From NCBI RefSeq assembly GCF_000281045.1, contig NW_008246075.1, positions 243,476-307,475 of the forward strand: DNA of 64,000 nt, written 5' to 3'. The translations under genes were made by a program, and so were the position numbers. The stretch comes from Saprolegnia diclina VS20. Lineage: Eukaryota; Oomycota; Saprolegniomycetes; Saprolegniales; Saprolegniaceae. Below, piece by piece: positions 21,980 to 34,309 of this stretch. Every line of letters starts with the position of its first letter. Within the stretch, counting starts at the first letter, position 1. The notes under the pieces were generated by a model. That model was not told the origin of the DNA. It was given only the letters and a program-made list of their open reading frames with translations, and ran no database searches.

Positions 21980-22516
21980 CTATGCGGTCATCGTTCGTCG
22001 CTTGAAAGCTTTGATAATCGGAGAGAGCATCTTGATTCGTGACCGGGATCGCGGCCGCGTCGCGTCGGGCTCTGGCCCAAGCTTCAAGAACATGCGCAAG
22101 AGCGAACGCTCGTCCGCGTGCTCCATACGCTCGTACGACTCGAAGAACGTGACGTCGTCTTTCCAGTTCATGCGCCGCCAGAGGTGCACCGAGTTGGCCC
22201 ACTCCTTCATGAGGTCGTGTGTTGGCGCACTGAGCTCGAGCGTGCGCGTCTCGCCGAGCTTGATACGGCGGCCTTCGATGCGCGTGACTTCGGTCGACGC
22301 GACTGTGAAGCGATGTGGCAGCTGCGTGGGCACGTCGCACTCGGCCTTGACCTTGGTGATGCGGCCGGGCAGCGAGAGGCTGCCGAGCAAGATGCCACCC
22401 TTGTCCGAGTAGAAGCTCAGGACGCCTTCTTGGAAGACGACGAAGACGATGATGGGCTTGCCCATGCTTGAGCGCATCGAGACGTCCTTGAGTATGAGGA
22501 AGCCGTCGCGGTACAT
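21980..22516 (-). CDS. Small PH-domain protein
   Basis: A single exon of 178 residues. A pleckstrin-homology domain covers about residues 1-125: it opens with YRDGFLILKDVSM, has KPIIVFVVFQEGVLSFYSDK (strands 1-3) and ends in the helix DLMKEWANSVHLWRRM with the invariant-type Trp. It is followed by a basic tail (RSRSRIKMLSPIIKAFKRR). PH domains bind phosphoinositides or proteins. I chose the ATG at 22516, although the frame extends to 22642, because a TATA-like element at 22615-22624 lies inside the longer version and the extension looks non-coding. Confidence 0.75.
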   Translation of the reverse strand: MYRDGFLILKDVSMRSSMGKPIIVFVVFQEGVLSFYSDKGGILLGSLSLPGRITKVKAECDVPTQLPHRFTVASTEVTRIEGRRIKLGETRTLELSAPTHDLMKEWANSVHLWRRMNWKDDVTFFESYERMEHADERSLLRMFLKLGPEPDATRPRSRSRIKMLSPIIKAFKRRTMTA

Positions 22517-23664
22517 GGCGGCGGAGCGCTGGAAATTCGGATCTGTTTCATCGCTTGTCCCAACGCCAGCGCAATTCAATTCGCTTTTTTTGACGGGCCA
22601 ACGTTCGCAGCGCATATTTTTATAAATCGACACTCCCTTCATACAAACACTTCAATTCATTTGGCGATGTGAAATTAAATACAACCCCCCAACAGTTGAA
22701 TTGCCACTGCTGGACGAAAGCGCGTTCGATCACTTGACCGGAGCGTCGCAGTCGGCCGCAGGCTTTTCCCGTATTCAAAATCCTCGCTGATCCCGGGCCC
22801 GCGGCCTTGCGCACGGCAGAGGAGGAAGCCAGCGTTATCTTTTTTTAAATTCTATCGTCCGACGATGCATTTTTTTGAAAGCGCGCAATTCAGCGGCACC
22901 GCCATCTTGATTCGCACTCGGTCGGTCCAAGATGATGGCGCAACCGCCTCCACCTGTACTACAAGCTATCTACCAGAGCAAGATGAAGACCTAGAACCTG
23001 GGACCTTGGTAGCCTACGTGTTTAGAAGCAGCCAACGAGAGGAGAATGGTGGAAGCGACGCCTCGCGACATGGCGGGAGGAAGAACCGGCTGCGTTTCCG
23101 ATGGCGTTCGATATCGAAGCGGCAACCTGCCCGTTGACAAAGCTCTGCGAGAATCGAGTTGCATGCGTGCAGATTGCAGTATCTGAGAGACGTCGTCACA
23201 ACTGGAACGGATCAGGTTACCAGTGCATTGTCGACCGCTCTTGGCGCTACCACCGTGCGTCGAGGTACACTGTACGAGAGCATGACCAGGACAAGACGCA
23301 AGTCATGTTGATGCTAGGGATGCGAGGAAACTACATGGTTGATGGCAGCGTTATTGCGTTGATAATCGCGGTACGTGCCAAGCCGCGCGCCAAATTCGAC
23401 TGCCATGTTCATCTCTACTTACGCCCGCAACTTTGGTCATGCAGACGTGACGGCAGCAGTTGGCGCGCATTAGGTAGCAGACTCGTTCTCATCGTCCACG
23501 GCCAGACAAGCCCACACAGATTGCGCATAGCGGTACACAGACATAGTCGTACTTCGATATTGACTCTTGTTAGACTCGAGGCCGCGGCTGCACACATTGG
23601 CAATGTCGCCGTCTAGAGGCGCCATGACGTCGGCGCGTCAGCACGCGGGCGACGGACCCCGCGC
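22517..23664. other. Spacer, 1.15 kb, no confident gene
   Basis: The left end holds the PH gene promoter. Plus-strand frames at 22865-23137 and 23101-23616 have no recognisable domain and ordinary composition. They might be exons of an unknown gene, but I cannot support one. Confidence 0.4.
22615..22624 (-). promoter_or_regulatory. TATA-like element upstream of PH-domain gene
   Basis: On the minus strand it reads TATAAAAATA, about 100 bp before the ATG at 22516. It supports the shorter start. Confidence 0.4.
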
Positions 23665-24026
23665 TTAGTGGTGGTGGCTGTCGCCGTGGGCGGCCTTGGC
23701 AGCCTCCTGCGCCGCCTTCTTGTGGCCTAAAGCAATCAAACCAAGCATGAGCGATACAAGAACTAGGAGTTTTGCATGTTCGTACGGTGGCGACCGAGGT
23801 ACTGCATGGTCATGCCCGAGCCCGCGACGATGAGCATGATATGGACGATGGGCGCGAACGAGTTGGTGTGGACGTGGCGCACGCCGTAGTTGTGGGCGAA
23901 GCGGTGGAAGAAGCTCGCCGGGCCCGCGGGGACGGGCGACGTGTGGCGGACCGCGAGGCTCTTCTTGGCGCGGGTCATCCACTCGACGGAGTGCGCGCGG
24001 GACGCTTGGTATTCGGCGGAGCTCAT
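23665..24026 (-). CDS. Small single-span membrane protein, possibly ATP synthase subunit f-like
   Basis: Two exons (24026-23786, 23726-23665; 59-nt intron) give exactly 100 residues. One hydrophobic helix (PIVHIMLIVAGSGMTMQYL) is preceded by FFHRFAHNYGVRHVHTNS and followed by basic GRHRHKKAAQ and a His-rich end. The layout (Phe/Tyr-Arg-rich lead, one helix, basic tail) resembles mitochondrial F1Fo ATP synthase subunit f, but the similarity is weak and other small respiratory subunits are possible. A CCAAT box (minus strand, 24133-24137) lies 107 bp upstream. Confidence 0.6.
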
Positions 24027-24661
24027 GTTCGTTTGCTAAGGTCAACTGACGGTCCGAAAAGCCCTACCTTTTCGTCGAAATCCCGCCATACTTTGTTCGA
24101 ATATACGCCGGCCGCCGCCACACCGCGCCGTGATTGGCCACTCCTGCTGGCCACTCGTTTCCGCCCGCCCGTGCACAAAACCCGCCCGCGCCGCCACTTG
24201 GCCTTTCGCCGACGACGTCCTTGAGCAGGACGAGGCAGCGGGCTGCATGGCACCTGCGCACTCACCGAACGACCCAGCTCGTTGTATTTCTTGGAGCTAG
24301 TGGCACCAAGCTTGTTACAATAGCTCGTGGATAGCTTGGGCCGGATGACGGTTCTGGAAGCATGGTGGCCAAGACGTTGGCGCCGTGATCGACTTCGTGC
24401 TTAAGCTTGTGGAAATCGATAGCTATGGAGGATGCTGTGGTTGCAGGATTGGATGCGAGCACAAGAGTCTGTCGCCAGAGCTCCATACCACAATAGTACG
24501 TCACCGCTAGGCCGCGTCAATCAGACAATGCTGGAGGCCATGTAAGATCTTGATGCACCATGAATTTGGGCGTGTCTGTCCTTTCTGCCGCCGATGGCAA
24601 TGCGTGACAAAACGCGTTTCGGACTCGGCGAGACGAAACCGACGTCGTCGGCAACGCGAGT
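24027..24661. promoter_or_regulatory. Divergent spacer between subunit f-like and GAF genes
   Basis: It contains the CCAAT box at 24133-24137 (reads ATTGG on plus). No gene is recognised. Confidence 0.45.
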
Positions 24662-27600
24662 ATGGCCTCCGAGTTCTTCATCGTGCGCTCCGAGTACGGT
24701 GTCAAAGACACTCAGCGCTACAAACCCAAGCCCAAGGCGTTGCCGCCAACGGACGTCGACGACGTTCGCGACGACCGGACGCTCCTGACGCACTACACGC
24801 CGACCCATCTCAACCGGATCGGGTCCACGCCTGTATTGCCGCTACAGAGTGCGCCGGGGACCCACGCCTTTAGCTCGTCCAAGAAACGCCTCTTTCCGTC
24901 GTCGTCGCCAAAGCTGACGCCGCTCACACCACCGCAAATGAGCAGCGAAAAGGCCAGCAGTGCGCTTGACAAGCAAGTGCAGAGCCTGCAAGCGACGATA
25001 CTGCACCTCGAAAAGGAGCTTTCAGACGCTCACCGGACGCTTCAGAAAGAGCGCAAGCACAAGACGCAGCTTGTCGCCGAGAATGCGGCGCTGCGCGAAC
25101 ACGTCGACGCGCTCACGCAGCGCGTGGCCGACGAGCGCGAAATCACGACGCACCAGAAGAAGGCGTTTGCCAAGCTCTCGCAAAAGTACGTGAGCGTCAA
25201 CGAGTCGTTCCATAAGCTCGCGTCGGCGCCGAGCCATGAGACCATCAAGACGGTGCTGGCGACGCTCGCGCGGGAAAACCAGGAGCACGAGCGGCGGGTC
25301 CGCGTCCTCGAGGCGCAGCACGCCGACGACAAGAAGAGCCTCGCGAATGCGGAGAAGCGCGTCAAGCTCGTGAAAGCCGAGCTCGAGGCCATTGAACACA
25401 TGCAAATGACGCAGCAGGCGCCGTCGACCGACCTCACGGACGCCAAGTCGAACATCCATGCGATGGATCTCAGCGACGTGGGCAACCTCGCGCCCGACGA
25501 CGCGTCGCGGACCGTGGCGGCCATGATCGAGCACTACATTGACCCGAACTTAATGCGGATCTTGCACAAGGTGGACTCGCAGTTTAGCATCTCGAACGCC
25601 ATCAACCTCTCGACGACCATGAAACGATGGCTGCATGCGTGCCAGAGCATCCACGTATCCTTGGACATTGGCGTCGTCCTCGAAGAGTTGTCATCTTCTC
25701 CACACGATTTTGCTCACAGTGCTCATGTAGGCTCCTCAAGAAGGTCGTCTCGGTGCTGCAGTGCGAGCACGCGGCCCTCTTCCAGCTCCACGGAAAAAAG
25801 CTCATTTGCCGCTGCACCAACGTACACGCCGTCCACACTCATGGCTGGCCTACCCTCGGATGCGTAGTTTGGCGTCACCAACTTGGAGATTCCGGCCGAC
25901 AAGGGCATTGTGAGCTACGTGCTGTCGTCCAAAACACCGTGCAATCTCGCTAGTGCCTACGACGACCCGCGCTTCTACAGCCCCCAGGACAACGTCACAG
26001 GCATTACGACCCGCGACATTGTGTGCGTTCCGATTCTCGACGGCCGGCACGACGTGCTCGCAGTGCTTCGGGTCTCTCTTTCGATAGAAAACGATCGATG
26101 CAACTCTGTTCTTATGGAGATAGGCGTGCAATACGACCCACTACAAGGGGTTTTCGCCCAACGACGAGATTGTGCTCTCGCTCTTTGCAGTCCAAGCTGG
26201 CATTCTTCTCGAGCAATTTCAGGTGCTTGCATTGTCGCTCTCAAATTGGAATGATGAATGGGAGGTAGATGGACGACAAGCTGCAGGCGTCGCAGACGAA
26301 GCTCCTTCGCCTGCACGAGATGCCACGGCCGCTCGTGTCGGAGAGCGTTCCGTCGCTAGCGAGCATGAGCTTAATTCGGTTCGTTCTTGCCACAGAGCGC
26401 AAGTTCCACGACATTCTCGGCGCGACCAAGTTCAAGATGTTTGTGCTGGACGATGGCCCCGAGAGTAGCTCCAGCAGCACCAACGGCAGCGCCACGGCCA
26501 TGATGTGGTGCGTGGGCACGACGCTCGACCCGAGCTGCGACACCAAGCACTTTCGTCAGTACTACAAACTCTCGTCCGGTCTCTGCGGCGTCGTAAGCTG
26601 ATGCCCCACGTGTCGCCAAAGCAAACTGGGTTGCGATGTAGGCCATCGCGCACCCTCGGGGGCTCACGGTGCCAACGCCGTTCGCACACCCCAAGTACAA
26701 CGGCGCAGTCGACTTGAACAACCTCGCCCACGGACTGTACGTCGTTCCGATCACGTCGTACTGGGGCAAGCTCCTCGGCGTGCTGCAAGTCGCTCGGTCG
26801 GCGACATTGGCCCAAGGCCCGAAGCGCGAAGTCGCGCAGCAGCAAAGCGCGGACGACGACTTGCGTCTCCACTTGCTTTGCATCTTTGCCCAGACCGTTG
26901 CGCTTGCGCTGTGAGTAGGACACTCATACCGCGTTGTAGATTGCGGGCATTTTGCACCAGATCATGGCCCACGAGCTCTACGACGCGTGCTCGACAGAGG
27001 TAATCAGGGCGTAGACACAGACCGAGTGCTAGCACGCGTGTAGATCAAGACGGCGCGCTGGGGGGCGCTCGAAACGACGCTGAACGACGCGTTGCCACCT
27101 CCCGAGTCCCGAAAAGCGAGCACAGAGCTAACGACGGACGAAGCGAGGCGCATGCGTGAGTTTGTCGAGAAGGCTGGACTTCCTTTCCACGAAAGTACGC
27201 CGACGCGGCGGCGGCCATCCGCGACCAAGACACCAGAAAAGCCAATGATAGCGCCCGAGGAGAACGGACTACGGATCACAGGACACGCCAACGAGACACT
27301 AGCTTCGGCGTCGACCGAGGAGCGGACAACGACGGCGGTCGTCAAAAAGTCCAACGCGGAAAACCGACGTCGATCCAGCGTCAGTGCGACGGCATCGTCG
27401 TCCATGCCTGTGATAGTCGAAGACCGGCGACAGTCCATGTCCGAGCCAACTGGCACCGCGACAGCCCACGAGTTTTCGCCACCATCGTCGCCGTTGGTGG
27501 CCGTTGCAGGTCGAGACGTTTGCACACCCGTGCTGACACCATCGCAATTCACATCCTCAAGGACGCCCCCCGCGCACCTCGACCACACGGAACGCCCGGC

Positions 27601-28279
27601 GACTCCTGCACACCCAGCCACTACCGCGCAACTCGTGACTCCGACTCACGAAGCAGCTGCCACGGATACGATGGCTCCTGGGCAGCCCATGCATCCCGCA
27701 ACACCTGTGGCCCAAGAGCATGACGCACCCACAAGACCCGCAACGGCTACTGACGCTGACAGCCCAGTAGTGTCAGAGCACACCACCACCAACACATCAC
27801 CGGTCTTGCGACCCTCCAGCGTCGCAGACACCGACGGTCCAGTGGTGTCCAAACCCCCAAATGTCACCGAGGACCCAGCAGTGTCAAGACCCCCAACTGC
27901 CAAGAACACCGAGGTCCCAGTGGTCTCAGATACACCAACGACCACAGACCCCGATGGCCAAAAGGCATCTACAACGACCTCGAGCAATGACACCTCTCTC
28001 GTCTCGGAGTCCCAAGCGGTCGACGTGCCCGTCGTGTCCAGGCCACCAACGGCCACCGACGTCGCGGGAATCGCGCCCGACGAGCCAGCAGCCATGTACG
28101 AAGAGAGAGCCTCAGATCATGATGGTGACGGTGCGCTTGTGCTCGAGTACGTCGACGACCCAACGCTACCACCGGGGTGGACCGCCATCCGACATGGCGA
28201 GCACATTTACTACGAGGAGCCATCAACGGGGACGCAGACGTGGACGCACCCCACTGCGGCCTCCAGTCTCGCGCTCTAG
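24662..28279 (+). CDS. Coiled-coil, double-GAF, WW-domain protein
   Basis: Eight exons (24662-25686, 25731-25821, 25868-26071, 26124-26222, 26269-26592, 26642-26896, 26940-26999, 27044-28279) give 1,097 residues. Residues 90-240 are a strong coiled coil. A first GAF-like domain includes VSVLQCEHAALFQLHGKKL and IVCVPILDGRHDVLAVLR and closes with LFAVQAGILLEQ. A second, degenerate one closes with the parallel IFAQTIAGILHQ. About 330 residues of Thr/Pro/Ser-rich linker with VVS-P-T repeats follow. A C-terminal WW domain (PGWTAIRHGEHIYYEE...W) binds proline-rich ligands. GAF domains usually bind small molecules such as cyclic nucleotides. The function is unknown; a ciliary or signalling scaffold is a guess. 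Two introns use GTTG donors, chosen because they keep frame and GAF alignment. Confidence 0.85.
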
Positions 28280-28391
28280 GTTGTTTGTGCATAAATGTCC
28301 ATAGTCGTTTTCAGAAAAAGGAGTCTAAATACGATTAGTCACTTATTCACGCACCACACGGGATATATACACAACGGGCAACCAAGGGTGC

Positions 28392-31129
28392 CTACAGTTC
28401 GGGCGTCGTCGGCATCGTGTTGACGACGAGGAGCGACTCGGTGAGGCTGCCCGACCCAGAGTCCGACGACGACACGGGCGACGCGCCGGCTCGGTCGTCA
28501 CCTTCGTCCGAGGCCACGATCGTGCTGCTCGAGTTGTTGCGGCTCAGGTCGTCGCTCTTCATCGGTCGGAGGAGGTGGATGTCAAAGTCCGGGTCGGCTT
28601 TCCGGTCCAGTGGCAGCACAAAGTGATCGTGCGCGTCGTCGTCGATGTCGAGACCGTTGGCCGCGACCTCGAGGTGGTTGTAGTCAAAGTCGCCAAAGAG
28701 GTCTGTGGTCGTGCCGCCCGAGCCGCGCACCGACGTCGGCGTGTCGCACGCCACCTCGTTGGCGTGCATGTACGTATCGAACACATCGACCGTGACGTAC
28801 TCCTTGGCGTACGTCTTCATGAGGAGCGCTTGGTCGGCCGAGAACGTCGCTTGGCGCGCAAAGACACGCGGCCAGTCGACGGACGCAAACCACGGGTGGC
28901 GCTTGATCTCGTCGACGCCGTCGGGGCCGCAGCCAAGCCGGTCCTCGGGCTTCTTTTGCAAGAGACCTTGCACAAAGCTCTTGGCGTCCGGCGAGAAGCG
29001 GTCCGAGAAGGGCACTTCAAAAGTCATGATCTTCTCCTTGATGAGTTTGTTGTTCTTGGCGTTGAACGGCGTGCGACCGTCAATCATCTCGAACACCATG
29101 ACGCCAAGGGCCCACCAGTCGATCGCACGCTAGACACGATATCAACTTGATACTTGGAAGATAGAAACTGTACCGTGTACGGCTTGTTGGTCAAAATGTC
29201 GGGCGCCATCATCTGGTACGTGCCGACAAAGGTCGACGTGCGCTCACCGGCCTTGACGTTCTCCTTGGACATGCCAAAGTCGGTGAGCGCGACGTGGCCC
29301 TCCGAGTCGCAGAGCACGTTCTCGAGCTTGAGGTCGCGGTAGATGATGTCGTTGGCGTGCAAATGACCCAGCGCGAGCGTCACCTCGGCCGCATACAGGC
29401 GCGCACGCTCCTCGGTAAAGTGGCGCACGATGCGCATTTGGTCCAAGAGGTTGCCGCCGGGGTAGTAGTGCGAGAGGAGGTAGAGCTTGGCGTCATTCTG
29501 GAACGCATAGCAGAGCGTCGCGATGAACGGGTGCTTGATGCGGTCGAGGATCCGGCGCTCGGCGTTCGTGGCTTCGACAAGGCCGCGCGCGACGACGAGG
29601 CGCTTCTTGATCGACTTCATCGCGTAAAAACTGCCTTCGTCCGCGCCGTGCTTTTTGCGCACGAGCTTGACGCGGCCACAGGCGCCGCGGCCGATGAACT
29701 TGACAATTTCAAAGTCCGAGAGGCAGAGATCGTCGACCTTGTCTGGGTGGATGAAGATCGAGCACCGGTCAATGAGGTCGGCGTCGTTCATCTGCGTGAG
29801 CGACGCCGGCGTGCTTGACGTGCTCGACTTCTTGCGCGGGTCGATGAGGCACGGGAGCAACTGGCACATTTTGCAGACGCCCCAGAGACCAAAGACCGGG
29901 GCTTGCTTGTCTTCGCAGCAGTTGGCACAGTACTTGACCTCGCACCACGCGCACTGCATTTTGCGCGTCAACAAGCCCATCTTGCGGTGGCACAGGCCAC
30001 ACCCGCCCCACTTGTTCTTGTCGCTGGGCGTAAACTTGGTGATGCCACTCGCCTGGCCGCAGCGAGCGGCAAAGACGCCAAAGACCGACGTCATGACCGC
30101 GCGCAGCGCCCAGCCGCCCGACGACCCGAGCACGTTCGATGGAATCGCGCCCGCCGAGACGCAAATGCAGCCGTGACGACGCTCCGTCGACGTGATCTGC
30201 CCGCCCGCCGGCGTCTCGATCGACAAAAGCCAGGCGACCGCGCGTCGTGACAGCATGCGCCGCGCAAAGTACGTGTCTGAGTCGCCGACGTAGTGGCTCG
30301 GCTCGATGAGCGCGAGCGCGCGCAGTCGGTGCTGCATGCCTCCCCGCCCATTGTCGTGGTTGAGGAGCTGCATGACGTTTTGGCACCCGCGCGAGAAGGC
30401 GAGGATGAAGAGGTCGCAGTCGTACGGCTTGACAAAGTAGTCCCAGACCGTGCCCACGTGCTGCTTGGAGTGGCACGACTGCGCCGCAGGGTTCATGATG
30501 AGCACGCCGTAGCCCTCGGCGATGGCCTTCCGGAGGTATGAGAGCATCGTACCAGCTTCTTCGTCGCCGTTCGTGTTCATACAGATGCTTCGGCTCCAGA
30601 CGCCGGCCTCACGGTACGGCACGATGACAAGCAGGCGCGACGCCTTGCCATGGTCTTTGGTGTGGAAGACAGTCGCGCTCTTGCATTGGCACGGGTGCGC
30701 GTCGTAGGCTTCGTCGCTGCCCGTGAAGGGCACGAGCGATTCGATCATCCCGAGCTCTGTGACCATGGTTGTGTGAATCTCGCGAATGATTTCGTCCATG
30801 CGCGCCGAGTCGGCGACCGAGTCGCCGGAATACTTGGCGCTCGGGCTGTACTCGAGCTTGAGGCCGCCCATGGGCATAGGCGGCAAGTCGTCCGCATCAG
30901 CTGATCGCTTGGACGAGTGCAACGAGTGCGACGAGCCCGACGTCGCGGGCTCGGACCGCGCGGGCAGCAGCAGTGGCGGTGGCGGCGGCGGGCCCATGCT
31001 GCCGCGACTGTGGCGCGTGCTACGGCTCAGGCGCTCCGCCGAGAGCGTGTGGCTCGTCTCGCTCAGGCGCTTCATGCGGTGGAGGTCGTTGGAGCTCAGC
31101 ATCTGCGGCGACAGCCCCGACGCGTTCAT
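28392..31129 (-). CDS. Arb2/FAM172A-like domain, FYVE-type zinc finger and AGC kinase fusion
   Basis: Two exons (31129-29174, 29129-28392; 44-nt intron) encode 897 residues. After a Ser/Pro-rich lead comes an Arb2-like domain (about 125-330), with GVWSRSICMN, AIAEGYGVLIMNP and VWDYF, as in FAM172A and fission yeast Arb2. Next is a Cys-rich double zinc site (CGLCHRKMG...CAWCEVKYCANCC...CKMC, about 370-425) of FYVE-like spacing but without the R(R/K)HHCR lipid motif. The AGC kinase domain (about 480-760) has GRGACGRVKL, YAMKSIKK, YRDLKLEN, DFGMSKE and an activation segment FVGTYQMMAPD in place of the usual GTPEYLAPE, with a Ser/Thr-rich tail. It is probably an active kinase. The ATG at 31129 is the first true ATG. 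Confidence 0.88.
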
Positions 31130-32136
31130 CGTGGGCGGCGCTGGCAACGCGCTTGAAAACGGGGAATGGGGCCAAGCGCGCGTGCATTTTTTTAGTCTGA
31201 TTTTGCTCCTTTTTATTTCGCCGCGTCCAAAGCTAAAGAATTATCGATGCTTGTTGCTTAAAATTATACAAGAGTCATACAAAAGCCAGTGTAAATGCGT
31301 TTGTGTTGCATTAAAAGAAGGGCGAGTTGTCAAGGCAATTGGAATCGCATTCAATTAAATACCTTGTATTTTTAGAAGGCGTCCGAGAAGGTACTCCTTG
31401 AAGCCCCGCGACGGCAACGTCACTGTTTTTATATCGCGATTTGTATACGAGAGTGAGAGTGAGTACAGCGTGGCACCGAGTATTGCGATTTGGAGCCATC
31501 AAGTCCCACTCTCAAAGTGTGAGTTGCGCTGGCACAGCAACATTTTTTGATTGGCTGAAATAGGAATGGATACGCCAATCCGCAGAGAGGACGCGTTGAA
31601 ATCCTGACATTTCGACCGCTTTGCAGCCAATGCGCGCGCGATGGACGGCAAAATCACCTTGCGACGCGGGTTCGGTTCCCCTTGTGCAAGGTTCAGTGCG
31701 GGAGGGACCAGACGACGCGTGGCCAGCACACCAACGTCGTCTCTCCGCCGTTCAAGACGTGCTGTGCATTAGTAAAATGGGTGATGCCATCTTTTCGGAC
31801 TGACAAGAAGGCTCGATTTTCTGTCCCAAGCACCATAGCGTAAACACTGCGTTTCGTATTTTGCCGAAATCAGCGCCTCGTGTCGCAGCCCTACCCCGAC
31901 CAAGAAGAGATCACATGCACCTACTAGGCAATTGCAATATATACTGGTACGAAAAAGTGCGATACATAGTGCTATAATACAGTGTACGAGGGACGTCCGA
32001 GTAGCTTTCCGAACGATCCAGAGTGTGAAAAGAAAGCCAAGTCGTCCGCACCCAAAGCGTGGCGCTTGCACGGTCTTCTCGAACGCGACATAGTATTATC
32101 ACAAAGTGCTATTGGTATATGGGCGTGTATGGTACT
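31130..32136. other. Spacer, 1 kb, AT-rich in part
   Basis: The first 300 bp are AT-rich and likely hold the kinase promoter. CCAAT-type boxes occur near 31545-31630. No gene is recognised. Confidence 0.45.
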
Positions 32137-33723
32137 CTATGGGCGCTTGAGGAGCTGCTGCTCCATGCGCAGCTCCTGCTTTAACGCAGTGTTCTCGGCC
32201 GCCAAGTGCTTGCGTGCGGCGTCGGTGGCTTGCACCTTTTGCGCGAGCGCTGCGTGCGTCGCGCGCGCGACGGCCTCCATCTGTTCCTTGGCGGCGGCAG
32301 CGGTCGCCACGCGCTCCTCGAGCACCTGTACGATAACGCGAATGTGATGGCAGCATGCGACCACCATCGAGAGGCAGTGTGTTACCGCTGGGATTGTATT
32401 ACCTGATTCTGCTGCTGCATGCGACGAACGTGTTCTTCGAGCTCTGCCTTGGAGGCACCCATGGCGCTGAGCGCCGCCTTGGCCTCGTCATGGACACTCT
32501 TGGCGCGACTAATGTCAGCCTCGTAGTTGAACTTCAACTGCTCCGCCCGCTGCGCGTCAAGCTGCGTGAGTAGCTGCGTCTCGACCAACGTTCTTGTCTT
32601 TTCTCCCAACGCTTCCTTCAAGCTGGCAATCTTCTCGTGGGCCTTCTCCTAGAAGCAAGTATGGTTCTTGTGGGACTCGTAGTAGGATATCGTACATCTG
32701 ATGCCTGCCACGCAGCTTTGTCAAGGTCGAAAAGCTGCCGAAGATGCAAGAGCTCTTGTTCCAGGCACTTGACGGTTCCTGCGTGCGCTGTCGTGGCTTG
32801 TACCTGAATACATGCTCGAAGGTACGATCGGGCACACTGATAGGTACGTCTACCAAGTCTGCGTTGCCCTTGGCGACGAGCTGCTGGGCCGCCGCGACGT
32901 CATGGCGCAGTGCCGACGCGAGCTTCTTCGATTCGCGCAGCGCTGCAGTCGCAGCTTTGCCATGATTGCGCAGTGTGAGCAAGTGGCGACAGGACTCCTG
33001 CAGCGCCGCTTCTTTCTTGGCCCGAAGCATGCGCTCTTCCTGCAGTGCTTTCGATAACTTCTCAAGCTCTACGCACCGCGTGCTGCTAGTTCCATGTACG
33101 ATGCATAGAAGATCAAACCTTTGTCTTTGAGGTGGAGCATCCGCGTAAGGTTCGTGTTGGTCGCTTGGCACTCGCGCAGTTGCTGCTGCATGCTATTCAG
33201 CGCGTTTCCATGCGTTGCCTCGAGCTCCCGGCGCTGCGCGTCCAACGCCGCCGTCAGCGCCGAGGCATGGTTCAGCTCCGACGTATGTCGCTGGGTTTCC
33301 GCCGTCTGCTGTGCTGTCGCTTTGGCGTCCTGCAGGAGCCAGTCGTGGTCAACGAGCGGTACGTGTGTCGCCACAAGGTGCTCCATTGCCGTCTTCATTT
33401 CGAGCAACTGAGCTTGGTGCGTCGCCTCCTGCCGCAGCATGAGCTCTTCGTACTTGGCGCGCAAGCTATCGCAAAATGCCTCGGCGCGCTTTTCTCGGTC
33501 TTCCTATTACACAATGCGTGTAAGCGACGCGTCCGATGATTCAAAGCTGTACGAGGGTTTGCTGGCAGCGTCGCCGCTCGTCGCCGAGTTGATCGGTGTA
33601 GAGCGCCTTGGTGGCCTCGACTTCAATCGCGCACTGCTCTGCCATCTGCGCCTTGATCTGCGTGACGACATACTCGGACGAGAGATCGCGAGCGATCACG
33701 CGGGGCGCTTTGGTAGCGCGCAT
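32137..33723 (-). CDS. Coiled-coil protein of unknown function
   Basis: Six exons (33723-33553, 33503-33119, 33068-32854, 32803-32696, 32648-32403, 32325-32137) sum to 437 codons plus stop with consistent phases. Almost the whole length is heptad-rich coiled coil, for example ELEKLSKALQEERMLRAKKE and QLDAQRAEQLKFNYEADISR. No globular domain is seen. Such proteins are often centrosomal, ciliary or cytoskeletal, which would suit this flagellate, but that is only inference. The last intron (77 nt) is longer than its neighbours. A CCAAT box lies at 33829-33833, 106 bp upstream. Confidence 0.8.
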
Positions 33724-34309
33724 GGCGCCGAGCAGTTACAGGCGACGGCTTAGACGGTCCCAATCACGGTCGCCTTGGAACTTTTGTCATCGGTTCCGCA
33801 CTTGATTCGACGACGGGTCGGACACGAGCCAATGACAGTGGATCAGAGTACGCCTTTGCTACGACCTTTTCACCCCGTGCATTTGCCTCTATCCAAGTAG
33901 GCGCGTCTCACAAGGCCTAATGCCGGATCTTACCAACTTCAAGTTGAAGTTGAAGTGGCCAAGGGACCGTGGGTCGCACAAGAGCGTCCGACCACTGAGA
34001 GTACAGTAAGAGGAGGCGGCAAGGATCCAAGCACCGCTGGCGACGACCTCGTCTTGACGCCGTGGCTGCGGCGCCAGATAATATCGAACCCGGTCAGAGG
34101 CCGTCGGCGCTTCTATCTTTTGGTACAAACTCCAAGTACACCGGATCCAGCCTCTCAGAACGCATCCAATGGTCCGTTTCGCCGCTTCTTTCCCCTGTGG
34201 AACCGGATACCCCGACGCTCTCGTGTATCTTGAAGAGGTGTATCTTGTTGAAGGGTCACGTGCCAAGCTTTCCAAAGATCGGACCTGTGTCATTCCAAGA
34301 TCTTCCGCC
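33724..34309. promoter_or_regulatory. Divergent spacer between coiled-coil and B-box/Mei2 genes
   Basis: It contains the CCAAT box at 33829-33833. Open frames here lack any domain. Confidence 0.45.

Noticed and set aside
22865-23616. Two overlapping plus-strand frames as a gene
   Set aside because: No domain, no convincing splice pair that joins them, and composition unlike neighbouring genes.
29084-31147. The kinase starting at an upstream non-ATG codon
   Set aside because: The first codon of the longer frame is TTG; the first true ATG is at 31129. The same applies to the RGS (10498) and ankyrin-type (18850) frames.
31660-31690. GGGTTCGGTTCCCC resembling a tRNA T-arm
   Set aside because: No matching acceptor stem, D-arm or A-box could be found at the right distance, and the B-box fit is imperfect.
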